From positions 1 to 32,051 of the forward strand of contig JANYAH010000255.1 of NCBI GenBank assembly GCA_025361425.1: a stretch of DNA of 32,051 nucleotides. Reading direction: 5' to 3'. This document shows positions 17,166 through 24,065 of the stretch, in pieces. Position 1 is the stretch's first letter. The number at the start of each line of letters is the position of its first letter. Below the pieces are notes generated by a model. It was not told where the DNA came from. It did not search any database and saw nothing but the letters and a program-made list of their open reading frames with translations. Position numbers and translations under genes: made by a program. This stretch comes from Candidatus Solibacter sp. (GTDB lineage: Bacteria > Acidobacteriota > Terriglobia > Bryobacterales > Bryobacteraceae).

Positions 17166-17341
17166 TCCCGTCACCACGGACTCTTCCCAAAGCTGCCAAT
17201 CCCGCACACATTGTGGGGCGGACCCCCTGCTCTGCGCGGGTCCCCCTGGACCCGCTTCTCAGGCATGCCGCGCAAGCCGGCGAAGGCGTCGGCTGCGCAC
17301 CAGAGGGTCCGCCCCACATCCCACTCCCGGAATCCCTATGA
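17162..17341 (+). CDS. Short bridging ORF between hisD and hisC (59 codons), containing the inverted repeat
   Basis: The ORF begins with ATG 17162, overlapping the hisD stop as ATGA, and ends with TGA 17339-17341, overlapping the hisC start as ATGA. It reads [16 protein letters not shown], then repeat-derived sequence, then PHIPLPESL. Pro, Ala and Gly dominate, there is no recognisable domain, and about 60% of it is the inverted-repeat element. Its interest is positional: it would let ribosomes travel from hisD to hisC through two 4-bp overlaps, the spacing used throughout this operon. It may be a coupling device with no functional protein, or chance. Confidence 0.4.
   Translation: MIPSPRTLPKAANPAHIVGRTPCSARVPLDPLLRHAAQAGEGVGCAPEGPPHIPLPESL
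17212..17318. repeat. Inverted-repeat (REP/MITE-like) element between hisD and hisC
   Basis: Perfect 14-bp terminal inverted repeats, TGTGGGGCGGACCC (17212-17225) and its complement (17305-17318), enclose two smaller hairpins: GCGGGTCC with GGACCCGC near 17235-17254, and a GCGCA-GCCG / CGGC-TGCGC stem near 17270-17299. In RNA this would fold as a long stem with two arms. There is no transposase gene. It is probably one copy of a dispersed palindromic repeat. Confidence 0.8.
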
Positions 17342-18417
17342 CCTCTCTAAAACTCCCCTCAGGCGCCATCAAGCCTCGCCCCGCCGTCCTCGCCATGGCG
17401 CCCTATTCCCCGCCCACGGGCGAACGCGCCGACAAACTGCGCCTCGATTTCAACGAAAACACGGTGGGCTGCTCCCCCAAAGTGATCGACTTCCTCAAAG
17501 CCAACCTTTCTGCCGCGGACCTCGCCATCTACCCCGAGTACACCGCCGCCAAGCAAGCCATCGCGCGCTACTTCCACGTCTCGCCCGACCAGTTTGTTTT
17601 CACCAACGGCACCGACGAGGCCATCCAGGTCTTCATCAATACCTATATAGATGACGGTCAGGAAGTGCTCGTGCTCAAGCCGGCGTATGCCATGTACCGC
17701 TTCTATGCCGAAGTCGCCGGAGCCAAAATCAACGAAGTGGCGTATCCCCAGCCGGAGATGGAGTTTCCGCTCCAGCAAGTGCTCGACGCCATCACGCCCC
17801 AAACCCGCGCCGTCATCCTATCCAACCCGAACAACCCCACAGGGACCGGCCTGAGCCTGCTCGCCATTGAGCGCATCCTGTCGCGCGCCAGGCACGCCGT
17901 CGTCATGGTGGACGAAGCCTATTACGAATTCTCCGGCGTCACCGCGCTCACCGAAATTGAACGCGTGCCGCACCTTTTCGTTTGCCGCACTTTCTCCAAA
18001 GTGTTCGGCATGGCGGGGATGCGCCTGGGATGCCTGTTCTCGCACCCGGCGAATATCCAATACCTGCGTAAGGCCCAGTCGCCCTACAGCGTGAATTCCC
18101 TAGCCGTGATGGCCGCGCAGGCGGCGGTAGCCGATACCTCGTACATTGAAAACTACGTCGCCGAAGTGCTGGCCGCGCGCGAACTGCTCTGCGTTGGCCT
18201 CGAGAAACTCGGCATCGCCTACGTGCCCAGCTCGGCCAATTTCGTGCTCGGCCATTTCGGCAAGCGCGCCATCGAAGTGCGCGACCGGCTGCGCGACCAA
18301 GCCATCCTGGTGCGCGACCGCAGCTACGAAGCGCCCGGCTGCGTCCGCATCACCGTGGGCACGCGGGTCCAAACCCGCCGCCTGCTGGAAGCGCTGGAAG
18401 AGATCTGGAACCAATGA
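17338..18417 (+). CDS. hisC: Histidinol-phosphate aminotransferase
   Basis: HisC is a PLP enzyme (aminotransferase fold type I) that converts imidazole-acetol phosphate to histidinol phosphate. The 359-residue protein has RLDFNENTVGCSP near 35-47, NPNNPTG at 163-169, VDEAYYEF with the PLP-contacting Asp192 and Tyr195, and the PLP lysine K221 in RTFSKVFGMAGMRLG. The C-terminal Arg region (CVRITVGTRVQTRRLLEAL) is normal. The start is ATG 17338, with a weak Shine-Dalgarno and overlapping the bridging ORF's stop, so translation may depend on coupling. Its stop overlaps the HAD gene start (ATGA, 18414-18417). Confidence 0.95.
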   Translation: MTSLKLPSGAIKPRPAVLAMAPYSPPTGERADKLRLDFNENTVGCSPKVIDFLKANLSAADLAIYPEYTAAKQAIARYFHVSPDQFVFTNGTDEAIQVFINTYIDDGQEVLVLKPAYAMYRFYAEVAGAKINEVAYPQPEMEFPLQQVLDAITPQTRAVILSNPNNPTGTGLSLLAIERILSRARHAVVMVDEAYYEFSGVTALTEIERVPHLFVCRTFSKVFGMAGMRLGCLFSHPANIQYLRKAQSPYSVNSLAVMAAQAAVADTSYIENYVAEVLAARELLCVGLEKLGIAYVPSSANFVLGHFGKRAIEVRDRLRDQAILVRDRSYEAPGCVRITVGTRVQTRRLLEALEEIWNQ

Positions 18418-19094
18418 ATCAACCTCTGATCGTATTCGACATGGACGGCGTTCTGGTGGACGTCACCGAAAGCTATCGCGAGAGCATCGCCCGAACCGTC
18501 AAGCACTTCACCGGCGTCGACCTGACTCGTGAACAGATTCAGGCCTACAAGAACCAGGGCGGCTGGAACGACGATTGGAAACTTACCCATCACATCATCA
18601 CAGCCGCCGGAAAAGAGATCCCCTTCGAAACCGCCAGGGATTACTTTCAATCCATCTTTCTGGGTAACGGCGAAGGGGGCCTCATCCTTCGCGAAGAATG
18701 GGTGGCGCGCCCCGGCGTGCTCGAACAGCTCAACCGCCAATTCCAGTTCGCGGTCTTCACCGGACGTCCCAAAACTGAAGCCCAACTCACCTTGAGCCGC
18801 TTCGCCGGCGGCGTGGTCTTCCATCCCGTGATCGGCATGTACGACGTGGAGAACCACAAACCGCACCCCGAGGGTCTGCTGCGCATCCTCCAGACCAACC
18901 CTGGCCGCAAGGTCTACTACATCGGCGATACCGTGGATGACGCGCGTTGCGCGCGCGCCGCCCAGGTCCCGTTCATCGGCATCGCCGCGCCCTCCAACCC
19001 GCGCTACCTCGACCTGGTCTTCCTCCTCCAGGAGGAAGGCGCCCACGCCATCGTCGATGACATCAATTTCCTGCAAGAGGTCTTCGCCGCATGA
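18414..19094 (+). CDS. HAD-superfamily phosphatase, candidate histidinol-phosphate phosphatase
   Basis: The 226-residue protein has all four HAD motifs: FDMDGVLVD (nucleophile D9, acid/base D11), T116 in VFTGRP, K149 in NHKPHPE, and GDTVDD (D172, D175/D176). The cap (about residues 15-95) is helical, fitting subfamily IA. The pathway needs a phosphatase for histidinol phosphate. The classical forms (the HisB N-terminal domain, PHP-type HisK, inositol-monophosphatase-like HisN) are all absent here, and this gene sits between hisC and hisB with 4-bp overlaps on both sides. Histidinol-phosphate phosphatase is therefore the best reading, but the inference is from context. It resembles the hypothetical HAD-IA proteins reported in his operons, not E. 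coli HisB-N. Confidence 0.82.
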   Translation: MNQPLIVFDMDGVLVDVTESYRESIARTVKHFTGVDLTREQIQAYKNQGGWNDDWKLTHHIITAAGKEIPFETARDYFQSIFLGNGEGGLILREEWVARPGVLEQLNRQFQFAVFTGRPKTEAQLTLSRFAGGVVFHPVIGMYDVENHKPHPEGLLRILQTNPGRKVYYIGDTVDDARCARAAQVPFIGIAAPSNPRYLDLVFLLQEEGAHAIVDDINFLQEVFAA

Positions 19095-19678
19095 GAACCG
19101 CCACTATACAGCGCGATACCAAGGAGACACGCATCTCCGGCATTTTGAAAATCGAAGGCCGCGGCCGCTATGACATCTCCACCGGCATCCGGTTTTTCGA
19201 CCACATGCTGGAGTTGTTCACCAAACACGGCGGCTTCGACCTCACGCTGAAGGCCGAAGGCGATCTCGACGTGGACCAGCACCACACCGTGGAAGATGTG
19301 GGCATCGTGCTGGGCCAGTTGTTCGCCAAAGCGCTGGGCGACCGCAAGGGCATCAACCGCGCGGGTTACTTCGTCTTGCCCATGGACGAGACCCTCGCCG
19401 TGGTCGCGGTGGATCTCGGCGGACGCCCCGCCCTGGTCTATAAGGATCTGGTCAGGGTGAGGCTGGTGGGCGATCTGCAAACCGAACTCGTCGAGGATTT
19501 CTTCGGCGGCTTCGTGCACCACGCCGGCGCCAACCTGCACGCCAAGGTACTGTACGGCCGCTCCAACCACCACAAATTGGAAGCCATTTTCAAGTGCTTC
19601 GCGCGCGCCATGAAGTTTGCCTGTTCCACGGACGCGCGCCTCAAGGGTCAACTTCCCTCCACGAAGGGGCTGTTGTGA
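19091..19678 (+). CDS. hisB: Imidazoleglycerol-phosphate dehydratase
   Basis: This is the monofunctional dehydratase of 195 residues, without the phosphatase domain of enterobacterial HisB. It dehydrates imidazoleglycerol phosphate to imidazole-acetol phosphate using manganese. Both metal-binding repeats are visible: [17 protein letters not shown] and [17 protein letters not shown] in the first half; [20 protein letters not shown] and [16 protein letters not shown] in the second. The N-terminus ([16 protein letters not shown]) is typical. ATG 19091 overlaps the HAD stop (ATGA), and the hisB stop overlaps the hisH GTG. Confidence 0.97.
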   Translation: MRTATIQRDTKETRISGILKIEGRGRYDISTGIRFFDHMLELFTKHGGFDLTLKAEGDLDVDQHHTVEDVGIVLGQLFAKALGDRKGINRAGYFVLPMDETLAVVAVDLGGRPALVYKDLVRVRLVGDLQTELVEDFFGGFVHHAGANLHAKVLYGRSNHHKLEAIFKCFARAMKFACSTDARLKGQLPSTKGLL

Positions 19679-20271
19679 TTGCCATCTTCGATTACGGCGC
19701 GGGCAATCTGCGCAGCGTGCAGAACACCCTCGGCGAACTGGGCTGCGAGTACACCCTGGTGCGCGAGTCGGCCGGATTGCTCGCGGCCACCAAAATCCTG
19801 CTTCCCGGCGTGGGCCATTTCGGTCAAATGATGCGCGCGCTGGATGCCCTGGAAGTCCGCCAGACGCTGATTGAACGCATTACCGACGGCGTGCCTTTCC
19901 TCGGCATCTGTCTCGGCATGCAGGCGTTGTTTGATGCCAGCGAAGAGGCCCCGGAAGTCCGCGGCCTCGGCATCTACCCCGGCACGGTGCAGCGTTTCCC
20001 CATGGGTGCGCGTGTTCCCCACATGGGCTGGAACGAGCTCGAAGTGCGCCCCGGATCGAAGCTGATTCACCATCTGAACGCCCGCCCCTACGTGTATTTT
20101 GCGCACAGCTACTACGTGCCCGAAGACCCTCGTGCCAGCGCCACCTGCACCTATGAACTCCGCTACACCGCCGCGCTCGAATGCGGCAACGTGTACGGCG
20201 TCCAGTTTCACCCCGAGAAATCCGGCGCGGTCGGGCTGAAAATCGTCCGCAACTTCCTGGAGACCGCATGA
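19675..20271 (+). CDS. hisH: Imidazole glycerol phosphate synthase, glutamine amidotransferase subunit
   Basis: HisH hydrolyses glutamine and channels ammonia to HisF. The 198-residue class-I amidotransferase begins [14 protein letters not shown] and has LLPGVGHFG, the nucleophile C79 in GICLGMQ, and the catalytic His-Glu in VQFHPEKSG. Start GTG 19675 overlaps the hisB stop (GTGA); longer in-frame starts lie inside hisB and are rejected. In most operons hisA or hisF follows directly; here the stop sits in ATGA (20268-20271), which opens a bridging ORF over an inverted-repeat element before hisF. Confidence 0.97.
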   Translation: MIAIFDYGAGNLRSVQNTLGELGCEYTLVRESAGLLAATKILLPGVGHFGQMMRALDALEVRQTLIERITDGVPFLGICLGMQALFDASEEAPEVRGLGIYPGTVQRFPMGARVPHMGWNELEVRPGSKLIHHLNARPYVYFAHSYYVPEDPRASATCTYELRYTAALECGNVYGVQFHPEKSGAVGLKIVRNFLETA

Positions 20272-20456
20272 GGGAAGAGTCTATTCTACGCAGAGACGCG
20301 GAGGCGCAGAGACAAGCGCAGAGAACGTCAGGAACAAGGCCAACCGGCGCGTGGCGAACCCTGCGCCGGCCATCTATCTCGTTTTTGCGTTTCCTCCTCT
20401 CTGCGCTTATCTCAGCGTCTCTGCGGCTCTGCGGTGAAAGGCCCTCCCCGTGTTAG
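20268..20456 (+). CDS. Short bridging ORF between hisH and hisF (62 codons), repeat-derived
   Basis: ATG 20268 overlaps the hisH stop as ATGA, and the TAG at 20454-20456 lies just inside hisF, overlapping its GTG start by 7 bp. The product starts [16 protein letters not shown] and ends GERPSPC. Most of it is translated inverted repeat, so it is Arg/Ser-rich with a hydrophobic stretch ([14 protein letters not shown]). No domain is recognisable. As with the ORF between hisD and hisC, its value may be to keep ribosomes moving into the next gene. hisF also has GAAAGG 8 nt before its start. Confidence 0.35.
   Translation: MREESILRRDAEAQRQAQRTSGTRPTGAWRTLRRPSISFLRFLLSALISASLRLCGERPSPC
20288..20425. 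repeat. Inverted-repeat element between hisH and hisF
   Basis: The left arm (20288-20312) has CGCAGAGACGC, then GCGCAGAGA. The right arm (20398-20425) has the complements TCTCTGCGC and GCGTCTCTGCG, differing only in the short linker. The arms flank about 85 bp. This CGCAGAGACGC-type palindrome resembles dispersed intergenic repeats of many bacterial genomes. Nothing suggests a transposase. Confidence 0.82.
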
Positions 20457-21214
20457 CCAAACGTATCATTCCCTGTCTCGATGTCACCGGCGGACGCGTC
20501 GTCAAGGGCGTCAACTTCGTCAACCTGCGCGATGCGGGCGATCCGGTGGAACTCGCCGAACGCTACAACCGCGATGGCGCCGATGAACTGGTCTTCCTCG
20601 ATATCACCGCCTCTAGCGACGCCCGCGAGATCATGGCCGACGTGGTGGCCCGCACCGCGCGCCAGGTGTTCATCCCGCTGGCCGTCGGCGGCGGCATCCG
20701 CTCGGTGGGCGACGCGCGGCGCATCCTCATGTCCGGCGCCGACAAGGTCACCGTCAACACCGCCGCCGTGCGCCGTCCCGAACTGATCACCGAACTGAGC
20801 AACGAATTCGGCGCGCAGGCCGTCGTGCTGGCCATCGACGCTCGCCGCCATGGACCCGGCGGATGGCACGTCTTCACGCGCGGTGGGCGCGACGACGAGG
20901 GGCTCGATGCGGTGGCGTGGGCCGCGCGCGGCGAAGCGCTCGGCGCCGGCGAAGTCCTGCTCACTTCCATGGATAGCGACGGCGTGCAGGACGGTTTTGA
21001 TTGCCGCCTCACCCAGGCCGTCTCGCGCGCCACCCACATTCCGCTCATCGCCAGCGGCGGGGCGGGGAAGCCGGAGCACTTCATCCGCGTGCTGACCGAG
21101 GGCCTCGCCGATGCCGCCCTTGCGGCCTCCATCTTTCATTACGGGACTTACACAGTGAATCAACTCAAGGAAGAACTGGACAAACACGGTATTTCGGTGC
21201 GGGTGACGGCATGA
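20450..21214 (+). CDS. hisF: Imidazole glycerol phosphate synthase, cyclase subunit
   Basis: HisF is the TIM-barrel partner of HisH and forms the imidazole ring, releasing AICAR. The 254-residue protein starts [22 protein letters not shown], with the catalytic Asp of CLDV near residue 11. AVGGGIRSV and [10 protein letters not shown], with the second catalytic Asp near 130, follow, and [12 protein letters not shown] carries the late phosphate-binding loop. The start is GTG 20450, with GAAAGG at 8-nt spacing, a site at the edge of the upstream repeat element. The stop overlaps the hisA ATG (ATGA, 21211-21214). Confidence 0.97.
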   Translation: MLAKRIIPCLDVTGGRVVKGVNFVNLRDAGDPVELAERYNRDGADELVFLDITASSDAREIMADVVARTARQVFIPLAVGGGIRSVGDARRILMSGADKVTVNTAAVRRPELITELSNEFGAQAVVLAIDARRHGPGGWHVFTRGGRDDEGLDAVAWAARGEALGAGEVLLTSMDSDGVQDGFDCRLTQAVSRATHIPLIASGGAGKPEHFIRVLTEGLADAALAASIFHYGTYTVNQLKEELDKHGISVRVTA

Positions 21215-21915
21215 TCGTTCCCTGCATTGATCTGATGGATGGCAAGGTGGTCCAGTTGGTCCAGGGGCGCGAGAAGGCGCTGGAGGGCGATAGCCCCGAG
21301 GAGATGCTGCGCAAATTCGCCGCGTTCCCTGAAATCCAGGTGATCGATCTGGATGCCGCCCTGGGCCGCGGGTCCAACGACGAACTGGTGCGCATGCTGG
21401 CCGACAAAGCGGTGTGCCGCGTCGGCGGCGGCGTGCGCACGGTGGACCGCGCGCGCACGCTGCTCGCGCAGGGCGCCCACCGCGTGATCGTCGGCACCAG
21501 CGCGTTCATCAAGGGCGGCATCAATGAAGAGCTTCTGTCCGCTTTGCGCGATGCCGTGGGCCGCGAACGCTTGACCATTGCACTCGATTCTAAAGGCGGC
21601 CGCATTGTGGTCAAAGGCTGGCAGGAAGCCACCGCTTTCACCGCCGAAGAGGTGCTGGCGTCGCTCGAGCCCTATTGCGCAGGCTTCCTGTGCACCTATG
21701 TCGATAAGGAAGGCATGATGCAGGGCACGGACCTCGACTGGTTCCGCCGGCTGCGTGCCGCCACCACTTTGGAAATCACCGCGGCCGGCGGCATCACGAC
21801 TCTCGAAGAGGTCAAGGCGCTGCTCGCCATGAACATCGATGCGGCGCTCGGCATGGCGATTTACACCGGCCGTCTCAAGCTGGAAGACCTGGCCGCGGTG
21901 GGACAGGCCTCCTGA
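21211..21915 (+). CDS. hisA: Phosphoribosylformimino-5-aminoimidazole carboxamide ribotide isomerase
   Basis: HisA is the TIM-barrel isomerase that supplies HisF. The 234-residue protein begins [18 protein letters not shown] with the catalytic Asp of [27 protein letters not shown] and the second catalytic Asp in [14 protein letters not shown] follow, and [13 protein letters not shown] carries the phosphate-binding loop. ATG 21211 overlaps the hisF stop; longer in-frame starts are inside hisF and are rejected. It is the last his gene. The stop lies in a 13-bp tandem duplication. No strong terminator is visible after it. Confidence 0.95.
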   Translation: MIVPCIDLMDGKVVQLVQGREKALEGDSPEEMLRKFAAFPEIQVIDLDAALGRGSNDELVRMLADKAVCRVGGGVRTVDRARTLLAQGAHRVIVGTSAFIKGGINEELLSALRDAVGRERLTIALDSKGGRIVVKGWQEATAFTAEEVLASLEPYCAGFLCTYVDKEGMMQGTDLDWFRRLRAATTLEITAAGGITTLEEVKALLAMNIDAALGMAIYTGRLKLEDLAAVGQAS

Positions 21916-22063
21916 CCAGGCCTCCTGACCTGTCTATGCTACTTCGGCGCCACCATGACTGGGATGGCCCGCCGTCGGCCAGCTTCCCGGTGAGCTTGGG
22001 CTCGGTGGCTAAGGCGAGCATCGCCAGGGAGAGAACCAGCGCAAGGGCGCGCAGGCCCGTCAT
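21875..22063 (-). CDS. Doubtful small secreted ORF downstream of ridA, running antisense into hisA
   Basis: The ATG at 22063 is 2 nt after the ridA stop. The first 20 residues (MTGLRALALVLSLAMLALAT) look exactly like a signal peptide, followed by EPKLTGKLADGG. After that the sequence becomes Arg/Pro-rich, crosses the 13-bp duplication and ends inside the 3' end of hisA, which suggests loss of the original frame or stop. It may be the stub of an exported protein cotranscribed with ridA, or a chance hydrophobic stretch. No family is recognised. Confidence 0.3.
   Translation of the reverse strand: MTGLRALALVLSLAMLALATEPKLTGKLADGGPSQSWWRRSSIDRSGGLVRRPVPPRPGLPA
21904..21929. repeat. 13-bp tandem duplication across the hisA stop codon
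   Basis: CAGGCCTCCTGAC occurs twice in a row (21904-21916 and 21917-21929). The first copy contains the hisA stop codon. The second copy is in a different frame and lies wholly downstream. Confidence 0.9.
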
Positions 22064-22065
22064 AC

Positions 22066-22554
22066 CTACGTCTTCGGGGTAGTGCGGAACATGGCGATGG
22101 CTTCGATTTCGATGAGCAGTTCCGGGCGGCAGAGAATCGCCTGTATCCCGGTGGAAGCAGGGACGGGGTCGAGTTTCTGCTGGCGGAAAAACTCGGTCCG
22201 TTCCTCGTTGAACGCCGCGTAATCGCGCTCGATGTCGCGCAGGTAGCAGGTGGTGCGCACGATGTCGTGCCAGGTGGCGCCTTCGGCTTCGAGCAGGCCG
22301 GTAATGTTCTGGTAGGTGCGGCGTAACTGAGCCCGGAAGTCGCCGATGTGCACGCTGCGTCCTTCCTCGTCGATGCTGGCGGTCCCGGAGATCAGCAGGA
22401 TGGCGAGACCGTTGAGGTCAATACGCATGCCGCGTACAAAGGAGCTAGGCTTGGCGTAATCGTAGGCCTCGTTGAGCACCCGGAGGTTGGTGATGGCGCG
22501 TTTTTCCACAGGCAGTGCCGCCAGATTTTGCAAGAGGTCAGCTTCCAGGGTCAT
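22066..22554 (-). CDS. RidA/YjgF-family protein
   Basis: The 162-residue protein has the Rid-family core: LISGTASIDEEG, the FRAQLRRTYQNITGLLEAEGATWHDIV helix region, TTCYLRDIERDYAAFNEER, and the C-terminal PASTGIQAILCRPELLIEIEAIA. The canonical RidA imine-deaminase active site has an Arg in the A-x-R-V segment; here the equivalent stretch is ILCRPELLIEIE, so a variant Rid subfamily is likely. It therefore need not be the 2-aminoacrylate deaminase. There is no signal peptide. A TATTAT hexamer 5 nt before the ATG and the absence of a Shine-Dalgarno suggest a leaderless start. It is convergent with the his operon. Confidence 0.85.
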   Translation of the reverse strand: MTLEADLLQNLAALPVEKRAITNLRVLNEAYDYAKPSSFVRGMRIDLNGLAILLISGTASIDEEGRSVHIGDFRAQLRRTYQNITGLLEAEGATWHDIVRTTCYLRDIERDYAAFNEERTEFFRQQKLDPVPASTGIQAILCRPELLIEIEAIAMFRTTPKT

Positions 22555-22559
22555 GCCTA

Positions 22560-22565
22560 ATAATA
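22560..22565 (-). promoter_or_regulatory. -10 element of the ridA-like gene
   Basis: TATTAT on the minus strand ends 5 nt before the ATG at 22554. No -35 match is clear. Between here and the nucleotidyltransferase gene (22566-22710) I see no gene or strong structure. Confidence 0.4.
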
Positions 22566-22710
22566 CCTGAATCTCTCTAAGAGTTGCTGTAAAACTCAGC
22601 AGTTACACTTTTTTACATCAATGGCGGGGAGTGGGGGAGGGGGCTATGCCTTGCGCCGCGTTCTGCCGATGTTAGGAAGAACGGCATCAATCCAGGTCCA
22701 TTGCGGCTTA

Positions 22711-23247
22711 TTAGTCACCGAGCATTTCGATCCAAAGCCGGATTGTCAGGTCGTGCCGCTCCGGGACCGCCAGATACGGGCGTAGTTCCAAACGATAGCG
22801 ATCTTCAAGGACCGTGAGATCGAGCGGCACAGCACGGGCCAGGAATTTCACGTCCTCCCGATCTCGGGCCGAGTTACGTTCGAGCTTCGACAACGCGAGG
22901 TCGTAGGCGTCGAGCCCCAGGAGTCGCAGGCGTCGATAGGCGGACGGGAACATTGGTGTGAGCCGCTCCTCGAAGCTGTCGGGCACTGTGACGATGCTCA
23001 CGTGCTGGAGGCACACGCCGTGCTTGTTGTGAAGCGTCGACCCCATTCCGGCAAGCGATTCAAGGTTGGTGGCTTCGCCGACGGGAACCACGGACAGGTA
23101 ATCGACATCGACGGTCGGCCGCGGTAAGCCGTACAACATGGCGATGGTGAATCCACCGATGCAGCGGAGTTCAACGGCTTGAATAAGGACCTTGTCGATA
23201 TCAAGGAAGAAAGAATGCCAGGGTTCGGGTGGCCGCTCACGCAGCAT
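22711..23247 (-). CDS. DUF6036/AbiEii-like nucleotidyltransferase, likely toxin partner
   Basis: The 178-residue protein has a nucleotidyltransferase signature: IGGFTIAMLYGLPRPTVDVDYL (residues 30-51) with the GG motif and the metal-binding pair D47/D49, then LALSKLERNSARDREDVKFL (117-136), typical of the DUF6036 and AbiEii group. Such proteins act as toxin-like NTases in toxin-antitoxin or abortive-infection systems. The start overlaps the end of the XRE gene by 11 bp, the usual arrangement for an antitoxin-toxin pair. The ATG at 23247 lies inside the upstream gene. Family is secure; toxin function is inferred from gene order. Confidence 0.78.
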   Translation of the reverse strand: MLRERPPEPWHSFFLDIDKVLIQAVELRCIGGFTIAMLYGLPRPTVDVDYLSVVPVGEATNLESLAGMGSTLHNKHGVCLQHVSIVTVPDSFEERLTPMFPSAYRRLRLLGLDAYDLALSKLERNSARDREDVKFLARAVPLDLTVLEDRYRLELRPYLAVPERHDLTIRLWIEMLGD

Positions 23248-23929
23248 ATGGCAGGTGCTTCGCTTCGAGATCGGTCAGAAGGTTCCAGTGTTGGGCGACG
23301 GCTGGGCGCCCCTGTCTGAGCCATCGCCGTTCCGCCTGAGAGAGCGACTGCTGGCACAGCGTGTCCTCGCGCACCAGACGCGATCGTTCCAGAACTTCTT
23401 CCAACTCGCGTAGACTACTTCGGGCCGCTTCCGCGTTGTGCTTTTCAGCCACCCGCCGGCCGAGCGTGACTATGAAGCCAAGCCGGTTCTGAGCATCGCG
23501 CATTTTGGCCTCGCGGGTTAGCCACTGCCAATCGAGATCGTGGTACTCAACAACGAGCCAAGGCAGGCTCTCAAGGACTCGGACCTCCAGATCATCGCGA
23601 GAGACGGCGGCGAGCAGGATAACCGCGGGATTCCAACTGAGCCCCCCGCGCAGGTGCCGAAACCCGCGATATCCGAGATTGGCAAGGGCTTGGGCGAGCG
23701 ATGCTGAGTTCCACGAATCCAGGTCGCCGATTTCGAGAGGCAGGACAGACGCCGGCAGTCGATAGAGATCCACCATCTTGAACCCGAGCCGATGCGTCAC
23801 CCGGCGCCGGCCGTTTTCCATCAGCGCGAGGTACGCCTGTGAGACGCCCAACTGCCGGGCGGCGCGTTGTTGCGTGAAGCCGGCCGCCTGGCGGGCGGAT
23901 CGCAGTTGGTCTGGGCGGAAAGTCCACAC
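23237..23929 (-). CDS. XRE-family helix-turn-helix protein, likely antitoxin
   Basis: Residues 5-60 form a Cro/C1-type helix-turn-helix (PDQLRSARQAAGFTQQRAARQ, then LGVSQAYLALMENGRR). The remaining 170 residues are mostly helical and unfamiliar. The GTG at 23929 is chosen as start: it gives the standard domain beginning (MWTFRPDQLR), and a perfect TATAAT lies 6 nt upstream. A longer frame to 24025 lacks coding character and would include the promoter. The gene leads a two-gene unit with the DUF6036 NTase and probably represses its own promoter, as such antitoxins do. It shares no protein-level likeness with MntA-type antitoxins. Confidence 0.75.
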   Translation of the reverse strand: MWTFRPDQLRSARQAAGFTQQRAARQLGVSQAYLALMENGRRRVTHRLGFKMVDLYRLPASVLPLEIGDLDSWNSASLAQALANLGYRGFRHLRGGLSWNPAVILLAAVSRDDLEVRVLESLPWLVVEYHDLDWQWLTREAKMRDAQNRLGFIVTLGRRVAEKHNAEAARSSLRELEEVLERSRLVREDTLCQQSLSQAERRWLRQGRPAVAQHWNLLTDLEAKHLPYAA

Positions 23930-23935
23930 CGACCC

Positions 23936-23941
23936 ATTATA
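23936..23941 (-). promoter_or_regulatory. Consensus -10 (TATAAT) of the XRE/NTase pair
   Basis: A perfect TATAAT on the minus strand ends 6 nt before the GTG at 23929. TTACCC, 18 nt further upstream, is a weak -35. There is no room for a Shine-Dalgarno sequence. Confidence 0.6.
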
Positions 23942-24065
23942 ACAAAATGTGTAATAGTTGGGTAAGCCTGTGGAAGTGTGTCTCCACCTGAGGCGTGAAC
24001 GGGTGCGGGGCAACCAGCGCCGCAACCAGTGCTCGCGCTGGCACCGGAAACCGCCCGTGGGGTGA

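Noticed and set aside
20288-20425. CGCAGAGACGC-type repeats as a possible CRISPR array
   Set aside because: There are only two arms in inverted orientation with no regular spacers and no cas gene; a palindromic element fits better.
21001-21210. Long N-terminal extension of hisA, and a similar one of hisH from 19594
   Set aside because: The extensions are out-of-frame readings of hisF and hisB; the ATGA and GTGA overlap starts give the normal family N-termini.
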